A stretch of 64,000 bases of DNA. Source: Basidiobolus meristosporus CBS 931.73 (lineage: Eukaryota; Basidiobolomycota; Basidiobolomycetes; Basidiobolales; Basidiobolaceae). Both the position numbers and the translations under genes were made by a program. The stretch lies in assembly GCA_002104905.1 (NCBI GenBank), contig MCFE01000356.1, positions 23,931-87,930 on the forward strand, written 5' to 3'. The notes under the pieces are model-generated. The model had not been told where the DNA came from. It was given only the letters and a program-made list of their open reading frames with translations, and ran no database searches. This document shows, one piece after another, positions 20,656-34,005 of the stretch; position 1 is the first letter of the stretch; every line of letters starts with the position of its first letter.

Positions 20656-22371
20656 TTATTTTACTTTTGCAATTACTTTGGTTATGATATTCTTGATGGT
20701 GTTGGCAGCTCTCTCACTTTCCGTGAGGGAGTGTGCAGCACTTGGACAGAGCCTGATACTGGGCGTTGGTACTGATTTTTCCTGGCAGTGGACATACATC
20801 GAGCGAGTCAGTAGTACACCATTTTTGGCTGAATCATCTACAATATGTTGTAGGATTTTTTCTTGATGTTCGACGCTCAGATCAAGTCTATCAATCAAGT
20901 CAGATTGAATACGGATGTGAATGACCGGAGAATATTCGTGACCTTCCCCAAGCGTGATGGTAGGAATAGCGAGAAGAGCCTTGCGGAAAATAGAGATGTT
21001 GGCTCTTAGGGTCCCTATCAGAGAGGAGTCTTTTTGAAGTAGGCTTAAGCCTTTACGCGCACTCACTGCCAAAACCGCCGGTAACGAAGCCGAGTATGTA
21101 TAGCCCAATCCAGAGAGTCTTTGGTGATCAATGATTTCCCGACTTCCTACCGAGAATCCACCAGAGGAGGTGAGAACATGGCACATCGACCCAACAAGGA
21201 AATCAATTGCCTCGGTCGGTATACCAAAGTGCTCAGTCACCCCAGCACCACGCTTTCCAAGGACTCCTATGGATAAGCTTTCATCCAAAACGAGGCGGTA
21301 TTTGTATTTGTTTTTCAGCTCGATTAGTTTATCTAATGGCGCGATATCTCCGTAATTCATGTACAGCCCCTCGACAACAATGAATCGTCGCGACAGCGGG
21401 CGCTTGATGAGCTCTTTTTGAACGGTCTGTAAGACTCGCTCAAGATCTTCCATATCATTATGCTTGAAGTATTCGACCCTACTTCGGGATATTTGGACCC
21501 CTTTTTGTATCGAGAAGTTCACTCCTGCGTCGCATACAATAATATCTCCTCTTTTGGAGTAGGCGGGAATCACACTGGAGATGGTAGAGAATCCCTGTGA
21601 ATAGACGATGGCATCCTCCACACCCAGGAAGTTGGCGATGTCCTTTTCGAGTAGCTTGTGTACATCTAAGAGAAGGGGGAAGTGAAGATGTGAGTGAAAG
21701 CGAGGGTTGACGGTGCAAGAATTTATATCACCTAGCGTGCCGTAAAATCCTGGCGGTCCGCAGGTGCCAACACCATACTTTCTTAAGGCATCAATAGCCT
21801 CGGCCGTAATCTCTTCGTTAGCCATTAGGCCCAAAAAGTTGAATGAGGCGAGGTTGAGTACAATTCTGCCGTGTGCTAGCGTATGCCTTGGTCCAGAGGG
21901 GCTATAAGCAAAGGATAGGTGAGCAACTGTTCCATAGTAACCTGTCCGGAGAATAATTACCTAGCAATAACTGGAACTTTCTCTAGAACCGTTCTGTCAT
22001 ACTCCGAGAGTGTGGGAACCAGCGGCTCTGGTTGCCATTCTTCAACCAATTCCTCTACTTCCTGAATGAAGAGACATTCAAAGTGAATAAAAGGAATGCA
22101 CTCTTCCGAATACAGTAGAAACTACCTTCTTAGTTAGCTTTACATAGCTATTGTCTATGCGATACTTCTTGGCAAGTAAATAGCGAATGGTAAAGAAAAC
22201 CAGAAACAGCTCGAGGGCCACACGGAAAGGATCGTTTTGGTAAGAGCTCCGTAGGTATTGGACTGCGATAGTAGAGCCAGGAATATGGATATACAGCGCA
22301 TAAAGAGCAGACCCGAAGATGCTGAAGAGGTCGGTGACTGGCATGGCGGTAGAATTTGGTGCAACCTCCAT
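20656..22371 (-). CDS. LCB1: Serine palmitoyltransferase subunit 1
   Basis: Non-catalytic partner of Lcb2 in the first step of sphingolipid synthesis (serine + palmitoyl-CoA) in the ER. Exons 22126-22371, 21961-22061, 21732-21901, 20656-21665; 508 aa. The N-terminal luminal/transmembrane part (VALELFLVFFTIRYLLAKKY) precedes SGPRHTLAHGR and LNLASFNFLGL. The alpha-oxoamine synthase fold follows: GVGTCGPPGFYGT (site of HSAN1-type cysteine), YSQGFSTISSVIPAY, DAGVNFSIQKG, VVEGLYMNYGDIAPLD, LDESLSIGVLGKRG. At the PLP-lysine position of active paralogues it reads SMCHVLTSSGGFSVG with no lysine, as expected of Lcb1. The first exon stops just after the membrane helix. Confidence 0.95.
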
Positions 22372-23308
22372 GTTGAATAGAAATCGTGGAGAAGCTTTTG
22401 AATTGTTGGAAATATATAGTATCGGATCAAGACATGTTACCGAGTAGCAATAAAAACTTTTGTTGCATCATCTATTCTCCAAGAGCAGTGTATCGAGAAT
22501 TTCTCACCAAATGTTACTTCTGGGCGTCTGTCGTCGGTGTACCCTGCAGATGCAATTCTGCATTGGTCTCGGGCTTTAAGAGCCAGCGATCAAAGACTAT
22601 GTATATGTATCCGTTGAGTTGGTTCAGTGCAGATCTGAGCAAGTCACTCTGTCTATTCCTGATTTACCCTCCCCTCCTTACTCCATTTTTCCTGGGCGTA
22701 GTACAAACATAGCCTGCGGAACATTGAGGGCCTCGGAATAACTTCGCCCTCGGGTAAATGGCATCGCCTAGATCTGTTTAAATTTCTGCATACACTAAGC
22801 GATATTTAGGCTTCTTCCAAATACCAACTGTAATGGAGCATTGGTTTTGGAATTCTTAAGGTATATTCTGCTACCATCTTGCTGCTCTGTCGCACGTACA
22901 GTTGAAATCGGTAACCAGGTCTACCTAATCACGGTGGGTGCAAACAATGCAAACCATTGGTATTTTGGGTTGGAATGTAGTGTTGCTTATACAAAGTCAA
23001 AAATCATGCTCTTCAATCAGTAAATTAGCTACGTCATATTCCTAAACCAAATTTATGTACAACATAAACCAACTCGAGATTTGAACCAAAAATACTGCTG
23101 AATGAATGAGAGGCACTTCAGTTTAAGAAAATCGATTCCTTCAACGACAATTGCATTTTGTCATATCTTAACGCAGTAGCTTTCCGCAAATTTGCGGTTT
23201 GTCTTGTACCATTCTATTTACCCTTCTCCTTGTTGCCTTTTATTTGTTCTGTAAGTCCTTTTTCGAATATCTTCGGCAGACACGTTAGCTATTTGTTTCT
23301 ATTCTAAA
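22372..23308. other. Divergent intergenic region between LCB1 and the CTK1-like kinase
   Basis: 937 nt without a supported gene. CT-rich tracts before 23309 (TTTACCCTTCTCCTTGTTGCC) suit a fungal core promoter. Confidence 0.5.
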
Positions 23309-25692
23309 ATGGATAGTCAACGTCGTTCTACACACAGATATAACCGGTCACGCTCACCGCCACGTTCCCATTCCAAACAACGTAGCAACAGACATGATCG
23401 TGAGGTGGGTAGCGATCTGACCAATTCTCCTCGTAAGCGTGAGCGAGATGGAAGCTCTTACCATTCAACCCGTTCTAGTTCCCGCTATTCCCCCGAACGT
23501 AAACATAGGCCCAGATCTCGTTCCAGACACTCTAGAGATGATCAGTCTAGGCGGAGACAACAAACTTCTCGGAGTGATCATTATTCGCCGCCAAAAGACA
23601 AGTACAATGAGCGCTCCGGTGATCGTAGAAGAAGCGAGCCACGTCAAAGAGGGAATGAAAGAGATTCACATGACAAGAAAGGCGACGACTCAAAAGAGAA
23701 CCTGGACAAGGAAAGCTCACAAAACTCGACAGCTCGTAAAAATCGTGACCGGAAAAAGGAGTCGAAAGATAAACCGGTACCAACGCGGTCAACAGAGAGG
23801 ACAGCCAAGAGGGCATCCATTTCCCCCAAGGAATATACCAGAAAAAGCACCAGGGAATACTCATCTAGATCAAGCAAGACAACTACTACCGAGACTTCTG
23901 AAAAGCGAGAAAAGTATGATTGCAAGGAGCAAACGGAGAGTTCACGTAATCGTAAAAAAAGGGGATCACCGCCAGCATCAAATCGAAGTCCGTCCAAGAG
24001 AGCCAAGCTTTCTGACAAGATAGAAGGGTCTGGGCTAGCATCGGGCGGCACAGCTTCTAACGACAAGTCCAAATCAGACAAAAGCGAAAGAAGCACAAAG
24101 GAAGATATCTACGAGAGATTGGAACAAGTTGGCGAAGGAACATATGGGTAAGTATCTGCGGTGTTAACTATATCCTATTGATATGCAACCTCTGTTCCTC
24201 ACCGACACCAAAACCATAGCAAGGTTTTCAAGGCACGGAATATCACGTCGAACACGGTGGTGGCTCTGAAGAGAATCAAAGTAGATTCGGAGAAGGATGG
24301 GGTAGGCTATCATATCCAGTTGGTACGAAAAACGTGTTCCTAATGATTGAGCATCGTACTCTAGTTTCCACTAACGGCGCTTCGAGAGATCAAGCTACTT
24401 CAAAGCTTGAGCCACCAGAACATTATCCAGCTGCCAGAGATCTCCTTTCATAAAGGTTTGTATGTATTCTGGACTGAGACACGCTGTGGTATACACATAT
24501 ATAAGCTGGCTCCCATACAGGATCCCTCTATATGGTCTTCGAGTACATGGATTACGACTTGACGGGCTTCCTTGCTCATCCCGGTTTGACGCTGAGCACA
24601 GCTCATATCAAGCGTATAATGGTTCAAATTCTACGTGGAATCAAATATCTCCACCAGAATGGCGTATTGCATCGAGATCTTAAAGGTAACGTAGGATGCG
24701 CAACCGATGAGTTCGAATGTTCTTAACCGGCTTTTCCCGTCAGCATCCAACCTGCTCTTAAACAAGCGCGGTCAGCTAAAACTGGCAGATTTTGGGCTCG
24801 CCCGCATATTCGAGAAATGCAAGAATAACCAATACACAAACCGGGTCATTACATTGTGGTACCGGCCTCCTGAGTTACTCTTGGGCGGGACCAAGTACGG
24901 CCCTGAGGTAGACATGTGGAGCGTTGGGTACATCAAATAGCCTTGACTCTGTGTGTAGGCGATGGTGTGATACTAACAGCCTGGTCTATCAACAGGTGCA
25001 TCATGATGGAGCTATTTCTTCGCAAGCCCTTGTTCCAAGGGAAGGACGAAATCTCGCAACTACAGCTGATCTACGATCTACTTGGTACGCCGACCCCTGA
25101 GAGCTGGCCTACAATATCGAAGCTTCCGTGGTACGCTCTAGTCAAGCCCAAAGAGGTGAAGAAGAGGCGATTCGAAGCTGATTTTCAAGAGTAATTTGCC
25201 TAAACACCCATGGATGCACCCGACTCCCATCTAATACATCGGTTGTTATTGTTTCATGCCAAACAGCCTTCTATCACCGGAAGCATTTAGCTTGGTTTCA
25301 TCTCTGTTGTCGATGAATCCGACTGAACGACCTTCGGCTGAACAAGCACTGCAACACAAGTACTTTACATCTGAGAAGCCAGGCCCTTGCGAATACAAAG
25401 AGTAAGCAAGTTCCTCAACATTGCACACCCCTCACCCACCTAACCCCTAGCTCGCAGCTTCCCCAAGCTGGAGGGCGATTGGCACGAGTTTGAAGCAAAG
25501 GAGATGAGAAAGAAAAATCAGAAGCAGAACCTTGATGACCTAGCGCCTCGCCCTTCGCACGTAAGCAAGACATCCCAAGATTCCTCGGAACAACGTCACA
25601 AACATCCCTACAAAGAACACACTCTCCACAGCCGATCCCCCAAATCAGCAGCCCACCAACGATTGGCTTACTCAAGAAAACAAGCAACGTAG
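23309..25692 (+). CDS. CTK1: CTK1/CDK12-type RNA polymerase II CTD kinase with RS-rich N-terminus
   Basis: Cyclin-dependent kinase phosphorylating the RNA polymerase II C-terminal domain during elongation. Exons 23309-24147, 24220-24301, 24365-24455, 24521-24685, 24744-24927, 24996-25190, 25267-25401, 25458-25692; 641 aa. About 265 residues of Arg/Ser/Lys-rich sequence ([14 protein letters not shown]) precede the kinase. The kinase shows VGEGTYGKVFKA (P-loop), VALKRIKV (Lys), the cyclin-binding helix [12 protein letters not shown] (a PITAIRE variant), [21 protein letters not shown] and the activation segment [19 protein letters not shown] with its Thr. The C-terminal extension ends in a basic tail. 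RS-rich N-termini are typical of metazoan CDK12/13 and help nuclear-speckle and CTD association. Confidence 0.93.
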
Positions 25693-25893
25693 TGCTCCTG
25701 GCCCACATTAATTCTGTAGCATATCTCTTGATCCCTTTTCTCAGTTCTAGCATCCCGCCATTTCAACCATCCAATAGATTACATGATGAGACAATATAGC
25801 ATTTACATATGAAATTTAGTAAATAGTTTTGTATCGTATACATAGACTGCGGGCATGGGTTTACATAGAGGGGTCCTTTAAATTAATGTAAAG

Positions 25894-26849
25894 CTAGGCG
25901 ATATTGGCCAAGTAATCTTTAACCTCGCTAACGGTTAGCTTTCTGAACTTGCGATGCTCCTCGGAGTCTCCGCCGCCAATAACCCCTATCTCGATGGAGT
26001 GCTCAGTCATCTCGCCCTCATATCCTTCTTTCAATGTGAGGATGGCAGTATGGATCGCGTCGTCTAATTCCATCTCCTCATTATATCTTGGTTTAAGGTC
26101 ATGTTACTCGGCGTTCCAAAATTTCAAACATTCTTGTATTATCGACAATGCATACCTCTTTTCAAGGAAGGTCTTGGCGTTGACCATGTTCTTGCCGATA
26201 GCGGTAGCCTTCCATGCCCAGTAAGAGCCCGAGGGATCAACTTGATAGAGTGAGGGGCCCTTTTCATCATAACCGGCGACCAGTAGAGACACACCGAATG
26301 GGCGTACACCTCTAATAGTGCGATAACAGTTCAGTAAATGTAGAAGAGCATGACTTGTACCTGAATACATACCCTCGTTGAGTGAACTCCTGCATCACAC
26401 CGGCAACATCCTTCACCAACATGGTGTTTGGTGGATCTTCTTGGTAAACCCGACGGTAAACTTGTGCGCTTTTTCTAGCTTTATTTACTAACACTCTAGC
26501 ATCGGGGCCCATACCCGAATATACTAGACCGACATTGGGGCATATAGTGGAGATTTTCTCCACAGTGGTGGAATCGATTAGAGGAGAGGCGGTTTTCTTT
26601 TCAGTAGCAATGACTATTCCGTTCGCGGCTATTCGAAACAATAACATTAGGATTGGTTGGGCAAAGCGGAAATGAATCTCGCATAGGTCTCAAACATTAT
26701 ACACAGAACGACCAAGAAGGGGGAATGAACGCACCTTTGATCCCGATACTAGTAACACCCTGAGCAACAGCGTTAAGAGCGTATTCTATCTGGACAAGCT
26801 TTCCAGATGGAGAGAAAGTGGTAAGGGAGAAACTGTAACGATCCGACAT
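25894..26849 (-). CDS. PRE8: 20S proteasome subunit alpha-2
   Basis: Structural outer-ring subunit of the proteasome. Exons 26735-26849, 26373-26628, 26156-26311, 25894-26086; 239 aa. The N-terminus [20 protein letters not shown] is the alpha-ring signature, followed by [17 protein letters not shown] and [42 protein letters not shown] and [17 protein letters not shown] complete the fold. The sequence is clearly alpha-2 (PSMA2/Pre8). Convergent with the CTK1-like gene, 200 nt apart; divergent from SEC31. Confidence 0.97.
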
Positions 26850-27455
26850 AATGTATGGTTTTCTCGTCTAAATACTCAAAACCAACTATTATGAATACTT
26901 CACACCCTGCCACTCTACAAAACTCTTGAATTGCTAATACGCATTGCTACGATGATTACGTCTTACCCTCATGGTCCCCTGTTGTAGAAATTTTTTGGCT
27001 AACTGAATGAGTAAGATGTTGGGTTAGTTGGCTAAATGAAAATCAACCTTGTCAAGTGGAATGATTTTGGCAGATCGGGGCAGATTTGTGAGGATAACCA
27101 TGTTAATGAAATTAAACCTACGAAATCTTCCTGAAAAACCATAGGATTCAAATATGCTCGGCCATCCTGATCAGCCAATCCTTCAGGGCCAACTCATTGG
27201 CGGGTAGTAAGGTAGTGCCACGTATTAGGTGAATTAGGGTAATGCATCAGAACATTACTCGTTTATGCTAATATAATTTTGGTATCCTAATATGTGGAGT
27301 ACCAGTCCTTAATCTATCATTCCACCGACTTGAACTTGAGCTTAACAACCGTTCCTCTCCCCTTTTTATTTCAGTTCCAATTCACTTGCATAGAACCCTA
27401 GTGTACGTGCTCATCAAGTAAAAATCCCCATTTTCAGTGACTTGTGCATTTTCGA
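26850..27455. other. Divergent intergenic region between PRE8 and SEC31
   Basis: 606 nt, AT-rich with pyrimidine tracts before SEC31. No proteasome control element was firmly identified and no gene is seen. Confidence 0.5.
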
Positions 27456-30400
27456 ATGAAGTTCAAGGAAATCAAACGTACATCAACTCTGGCCTGGAGT
27501 CCACATCAAAACCAGACCTTCATCGCGACTGGTACTGTGGCAGGTGCTCTTGATGCTTCTTTTTCCAGCACCACTGAGCTAGAGATTTTCAAGCTGGACC
27601 TCAGCGACAAGACTCCCGTGGTAGATGAATGGAAGCCAGAGGTTGTTATCAGTAGTGAGGCCAGGTATGCGTTGGTTGGTGTTCAGCTTTCGCCAGGGTA
27701 ATTCTAATCGGTCCCATTCTAGGTTCAACCGTCTTGCCTGGGGTGGTATAACCGAAGATAAGCCTCACGGCATTCTTGCTGGTGGTCTGGAAAGTGGTGA
27801 ATTAGTCTTATGGAACGCGGGTGATCTCATCCAGGGCTCAAAGTAAGTGGCAACGGATATCAAACACCGCTTTGCGCTCTATCCTAATTGCTCTTTAATG
27901 TCAATAGAGATTCGGAAAAAGCTCTATTGTTGCGTAACTCAAGCCACTCCGGCTCTGTTAGCGGACTGGAGTTCAATCCATTCCAGTCAAATCTATTAGC
28001 TTCCGGAGCTGGTAACGGCGAGGTAAAGCTCATTTTGGCATAATATTTAGTATGGAAGTGCACTAACAAGTTATCTATACTAGATCTTTATATGGGATCT
28101 GAGCAACCCAACCAAGCCTTATTCACCCGGACCACGCTCTCAAAGACTTGATGATATCACCAGCTTGTCTTGGAACAATCAGGTTCAACACATCTTGGCC
28201 ACCTCCTCCACCACAGGATATACCGTTGTTTGGGATCTGAAGAACCGCAGAGAGGTTATGCACTTGGCCTATCCAGGCATGTCAAATATGAGTGCGTTTG
28301 GTGGGGGAAGACGAGGAATCACTGCAGTTGCTTGGAATCCTGATAACGTAAGCACTTATATCTGGCTCACTTATAATTAACCACCTAATCGTCTTCACCC
28401 TTGATTTGCAGGCCACCCAGCTTGTAACAGCCTCTGAGGATGACAGCAACCCCACCATCATGATGTGGGATCTAAGAAACGCCCATGCACCCGAGAAGGT
28501 ATCAAGATTTTGTTGAAATCACACAATGCATCCGGATTATCTAACGCACGTCCACAGATCTTGTCTGGCCATACAAAAGGCATTCTTTCTTTATCGTGGT
28601 GTAAGATGGATTCTGATCTTTTGTTGAGTTCTGGCAAAGATTGCAGAACCCTCTGCTGGAATCCAAGAGTTGGTGAAGTAGTAGGAGAGGTAACAATTCG
28701 ATCGATATAGTTCGTACTTTCTTTCCCGGCCAATGCTTACCAGTAATTCTATTAGTTACCCCAAAGCTCAAACTGGACTTTTGATGTTCAATGGTGTCCC
28801 AGAAACCCTAATTTGCTGAGTACCGCCTCCTTCGATGGCCAGGTATTTGTCGTTTCATACGTCTGATGTTGTGGTGATGAACAGATTTTGATATTTTGCA
28901 TTCCGTATCAAGATTAATATCTTCTCATTGCAATCCGCCTCTTCTGAAGCTGCATCATTAAACAATGCACTAGAGGCTGAGCAACCCGGGGATCCTTTTG
29001 CTGCCCAAAGCAGTCCTACCACCACTGCACCATCATTCACGCTGAAACAGGCTCCAAAATGGTTTAGACCTCCCGTTGGTGCTACTTTTGCATTCGGTGG
29101 AAAGCTTGTAATGTTTAGGAATACACACGCTTCTCAAAACCCCGCCCCACAAATGGTAACCATCGCAGATGCTGTTACTGAGCCAGAGGTTGTTCAACGC
29201 TCGAAGGAGTTAGAGAATGCTCTTGAATCTGGAAATATTCAAGAATTTTGTGAAAAGCGTTCGCAAACAATGAATCAGAACGAGCAAGAAAATTGGAAGA
29301 TCCTGAGAATACTTTTCGAAAGCGACGCTAGAGATCAACTGGTCAAACATCTAGGTTTTGAGAAGGCGGAGCTTATCTCTCAAGTGACGGAGAAGTTTGG
29401 TAAACTGGATTTCGCAGATAAAGTCAGTGCCGAATCTAATGAAGTGTCCGCTGACAAAGAAGAGGCTTCTCCAGAGCTGAAGGCCAGTGAAACTACGGAG
29501 GCTTCAGCGGAGACCGTTCCAGAGGAGGATAAGCCCGAGGGCAAAGAAAGCGTATCAGAACTATTCTCCACCTCCGGTGGTGATGACAATGCTGCTCGCA
29601 ATGATTTCTTCAACGAACAGACTGAGCAGCCTGTTGACTCCAGTTCCTCGGAGCTCACCAAGAAAAAGCCAGTCGTGAAATCCCCATTCAAGATCAACCC
29701 GCAAGAAAACACTGACGTTGATCAACTCGTCACTCGCGCGATTACTTTGGGTGATTTTGAATCTGCGGTTAGAATTTGCCTGGAAGAAGATAGATTGTCC
29801 GACGCCCTTATTCTTGCTGTTTGTGGTGGTACTGAGTTATTGACTCGCACACAGGAAGCCTACTTCAAGCGTATGAGCAAAACCACTCCTTATATTCGCG
29901 TACTTCAAAGTGTGATTACTGGCGATTTGAACGACGTTGTGGAGAACGCTGACCTAAGCGAATGGAATGAGATTCTTGTCATCCTATGCACATATTCGCG
30001 TGCTGAGGAGTTTGCAGGGCTTTGCGAAAAATTAGGCCAAAGAATTGAAGCTGAATGGTTGAAGTTGGCCCAAGACAAAGACTCTGAGGAGACCCTCGGT
30101 GAGCTTAGACAGCACGCAGTTCTTTGTTACCTTGCAGCCGGAAATATCGAAAGAGTAGTTGACATCTGGATTGCTCAGTATAAGGAGATTGAAGCCTCAA
30201 CCATCAAGTCTCTTGAAAACAGTGAAGATGGCGAAAAGTCCGGATCAAGATATTCGTGCCATGCGACTCTGTTGCAGGATTTTATTGAAAAGATTTCCGT
30301 TTTCAAGAAGGCAGTAGAGAAGGAGGAGCCTACGGCCGATGCTGCTGAAGCTGATAGCAATGACGATCAAAAGCACACGCTCCCTACTCAAAAACTTGCT

Positions 30401-32203
30401 CCCTTGTATGAGAAGTATTTAGAATATGCAGAGCTAATGATATCTCAAGGACAACTCTCCACTGCTGTCAAATATATAAATCGTGCGCCCGATAACGAAG
30501 CTGATCATGGCGTTGGTCTCGAGAATTTCTACACTGTTCTCAGGGAGCGGCTCTATTATTCAGGCGTGGATGTTTCTGGTATGACTGCACCCCAGTTCCC
30601 CTTCGAGCCTGTCTTCATAGGTGGGGAGGGCGAATATCCTCAATATGCTGATACTCAGGTTGCTGAACCCCAACCTGAACCAGTCCCGGCCGTCAGCACT
30701 AATGCGAACGTTAATACTGTGCCTGCTGCCACCACAAACGCTGTACCTGGATCTCAAGTCCCGTCGGTTGATTCTGGATTCCAATCAGCACAACAATCGC
30801 AACAGCAGATGTACCATCAAAACCCATCCTACGGTAGCCAATATAATTATCAGACGCAAGCTCGACCATCAGCATATCAGCCTGGGTATGTTCCCCAGCC
30901 TGTACAGAACACAATGAACACCTCGACACCATACGATAGTTACGGCAATTCCACAAGTTATAACTCTGGTCCCTACGGCGGATATCAACAACAACAGCAG
31001 CAACCAGTCCAACAACCATTTGTTCCTGGCTACAATGCTCCTTCCACATACAACTCGGGCTACGCTACTCAGCCGCCCCAAGCTGCCCGTGGCCCATCAC
31101 CCTCGATCCCACCTTCACAACAACGAAATATTCCTGCCTGGAATGATCCTCCCATGCAAACATTGTCCACTCCCGTCAAGAGAAACCCAACACCCAAGGT
31201 GAATCCCATTACTTCACCCTTCCCCAATGCCCCTGGGGCCTCTTCACCCAACCAGCCTCCAGTATCACCACCCATGGGTGGCCGTACTCTCCCACCACCT
31301 CCGATGACCTCGCACTCAAATGCAGGCTTTCCAAATCAAACTTCTGAGCCTCAACCCCAACAGTTTGCAAGCAATAATCAAGCAAGAAACCCGCAACAGC
31401 CCAGTGCTATGTACGGAGCTCCCCAATACAATACAGCGGTTACTCCTGGAGTCCCTTCATCTGGCGTACCCGGTTACGGCAGTGGATTCAACAACGGCAT
31501 GAATAACGCGCAAGGAAGACCATACCAGCCATCTATGCCAAATGCTGCTTCCCAGATGGTACCCAACCCACCATCGGCAGCCCAACAACCGGCCCCTCCG
31601 GCCTCATTCAATCCACCCCAAAAGACTGTGTCTCCTGCGCCACAGGCTCCCCCGAAGCCAAAATATCGTAAGTACAGGAAATCAGTCTGACCACCAACCC
31701 TATCACAAGCTAAACTACTTTTTTGCTGCCCCTCAGCACCTGGTGATCGTTCCAAAATCCCAGCTGCCCATAAGCCGATCTTCTCCATGCTTAGCAACGA
31801 GTTGCAACGCATCAAGCAGAGTGCACCTGTAAGATAAGATTCATTTTTGTGAAGCAAGCTGGCCATGCATTTTCTAATCGGATGCCATTCAAGCCCAACC
31901 AAAAGAAGAAGGTGGATGATGTCGAAAAGCGGTTGAACAACCTGTTTGATGCTTTGAATTACGAGCAGCTCAACTCAGATGTGATCGACCAAATGCTTGC
32001 CCTGACCCAAGGTTTGTATTAGCACCCAGTGACCCACGCAAGCTCCATACATCTAACACCTTTGGACATTAGCATTGGAGATGCGTGATTTCAACACAGC
32101 CCAAAAGATCCATGAAGGCTTGGTAAAGTCCCATACTGTGGAACCCTGGATGGTTGGTGTGAAGTTCCTTATTGTGATGGTGCGGGAAAGCTGTGGCATG
32201 TAA
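27456..32203 (+). CDS. SEC31: COPII outer-coat protein Sec31
   Basis: Scaffold of ER-derived COPII vesicles with Sec13; it stimulates the Sar1-Sec23 GTPase. Eleven exons: 27456-27664, 27723-27842, 27908-28022, 28084-28347, 28412-28498, 28558-28689, 28756-28842, 28913-31667, 31737-31828, 31894-32011, 32073-32203; 1369 aa. The N-terminus is a WD40 propeller ([66 protein letters not shown]). The helical ACE1/solenoid region ([20 protein letters not shown]) follows, then a long Pro/Gln-rich linker with Sec23-binding potential and a conserved C-terminal helical domain ([27 protein letters not shown]). The intron 31829-31893 was placed by phase and branch site. Confidence 0.95.
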
Positions 32204-32431
32204 AGCTATCGCGCATGTATCGATTTCGCTTAGTATGATTATCCCAACTTCTCAAGTAGATATATATGTTGTTGAACTTTATATTTATCAGCAAAACACT
32301 AATAAATGTTCAGAGGGGCATCTCAAATGTGTACAAAATTAATGGCCGTTCCATTGGTGTATACATACATAGAGGGGGGGGGGAGTGAATTCTACAAACG
32401 GAGGGGGATGAATGCTACACTGGGTCGACGG

Positions 32432-33481
32432 TCATACTTTTTCGGCCGCGTCTTTGGATTTCATGAATTCCTTCTGTTTGGACTCTAAATCTTTGATGTG
32501 GGTGTAGTACGCACTACCGGCTAGAATGATGCCGATCCCGCAGATTCGTGAAGTGGTCAGAATCTCCTCGAAAAAGTATACGGCAAGGATGGTTTGTAGA
32601 ATCCCACGGACAGTCGACACGGTTATGTGTGCGACCGGCGTGGTTACCTTGATCTGCAAGAAGCCGGCAATGTTCGATAAGAATCCAAAGAATCCGGTAA
32701 TCAGTACGCCCACTATGAACGTTGAGACTTGCGCACGATTCTCTTGAGATCCGAATAACGAAAATAGGCCGGGGATTTCGCTATTCAGAAGGATTACAGG
32801 TACCAGAACGACCGCCGAAAGAAGAGTGTTGTAGTATACAAGCTCCATCGTGTTGTTATTCACAACCTCGAGCGACTTCTTGATGAGAATAGCATGGGTG
32901 GCAGTGGTTACACTGGAAATAACCCCGAATATGATCCCAGTAATGCAAGTGTTAAGGGAGTTCAGCTCTCCCAAAACCCCAATCAGGAAGCCACCACACA
33001 CCACAGCACACGCTGTGTTGACTGATGCTGAGCATCTGTTTTTGAGAACGATCCAACTCAGAATCAGGGTAAACGGCAGAGCCAGCGAGCGAACCACTTG
33101 GTAGAAAGACACGTCCAAATATTGTAAGCAAAGGGTATTGAAAGCGAGCCCAACCACATTGATGACGATCAATGGCATGAGTGAAATGCAGGTTCGGAAT
33201 TTCAGCTTGGGGATGACGAAAAGGTTAAAGGCGCCACTGACATGGAGGAGGCACACCACCAAGACGGTCTGAGCCCACAAGTAGGTTATTGGTACGGAGA
33301 TAACGTTTAAAACCCACTATAATTTGGGTGGTTGAGTCACAGGTCCTGTCAGTACACGAGTTTACCCACCTACTTTGTTGGTCAGAATCATCACAAGTCC
33401 GGTTGTTACGTAAAAGGACACCGAGAACGTGGTAAGTTTACGGTCCACCTGTTCGGCATCCTTGCTAACGTCGGAATCCAT
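32432..33481 (-). CDS. Nucleotide-sugar transporter, GDP-fucose (SLC35C1) type
   Basis: Ten-helix drug/metabolite-superfamily antiporter of the Golgi or ER membrane. Exons 33374-33481 and 32432-33316; 330 aa. The first exon encodes the cytosolic tail and helix 1 up to a Lys (VMILTNK), the classic K|W splice position in TPT-like transporters. The pattern LDVSFYQVVRSLALPFTLIL, LELVYYNT-like helix 6, GFLSNIAGFLQIKVTTPVAH and TVRGILQTILAVYFFEE matches GDP-fucose transporters (FYQVGRSLT, LQIKFTSPLTHN, AQTVLAVLYYEE from memory). Substrate is inferred; other GDP-sugar or UDP-sugar carriers share the fold. Confidence 0.85.
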
Positions 33482-34005
33482 TAAATTCGGAAGGTATATA
33501 AAGGGAAAGGCAGGTAAAAATGGTTAGAGGTAGAAGGATTAAAGGGCCCGTATACCACGAGAAAGCAAGCACGGGAAAATAGATGCCAAGGTGCAGATCA
33601 GAGGTCACCCATTGATTGTAAGCGCAGTAGATACAATGAGGTACACAATATCCAATAATTTGACCAATGATTCGTCCAGTATTGGATCCTCATTGTGTGT
33701 GAATGAAGTCAAGGGCGTCTTTTCACCTCAATGGTTTGCTTTGATGCCGTAGTTGGGTTATTATGGGAAGGTCATCTTATGTAGATCCAATTGGTTCATA
33801 ATGCCCAGGATTACCTAATGTCTTTGAAAGCGTTAAACCCTGATTCAAATGATAATCCTTGTTACACCACGGCCCGCAATTCTGGACATACATTTCATGC
33901 CATCCTCAATCCGGCAAGTGATGAAAAGAATATAAATGTTCTCGTTAATGCAATTCTGAATTTCATCCGATATCTATTCATTACTCCGTTTGTTTCCAAA
34001 CTTTT
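33482..34005. other. Divergent intergenic region
   Basis: 524 nt between the transporter (-) and the DIS3L2-like gene (+). A 72-codon frame at 33791-34009 has no family pattern and is probably 5' UTR. Confidence 0.45.

Noticed and set aside
23070-23100. Possible tRNA B-box (minus strand GGTTCAAATC)
   Set aside because: No A-box at the right distance and no acceptor-stem pairing could be drawn.
25415-25753. 112-codon minus-strand frame over the end of the CTK1-like gene
   Set aside because: Antisense to coding sequence and without motifs.
32372-32384. Poly-G tract next to the transporter 3' end as a G-quadruplex or breakpoint
   Set aside because: A single homopolymer run of about ten G, not four spaced G-tracts; probably a simple slippage tract.
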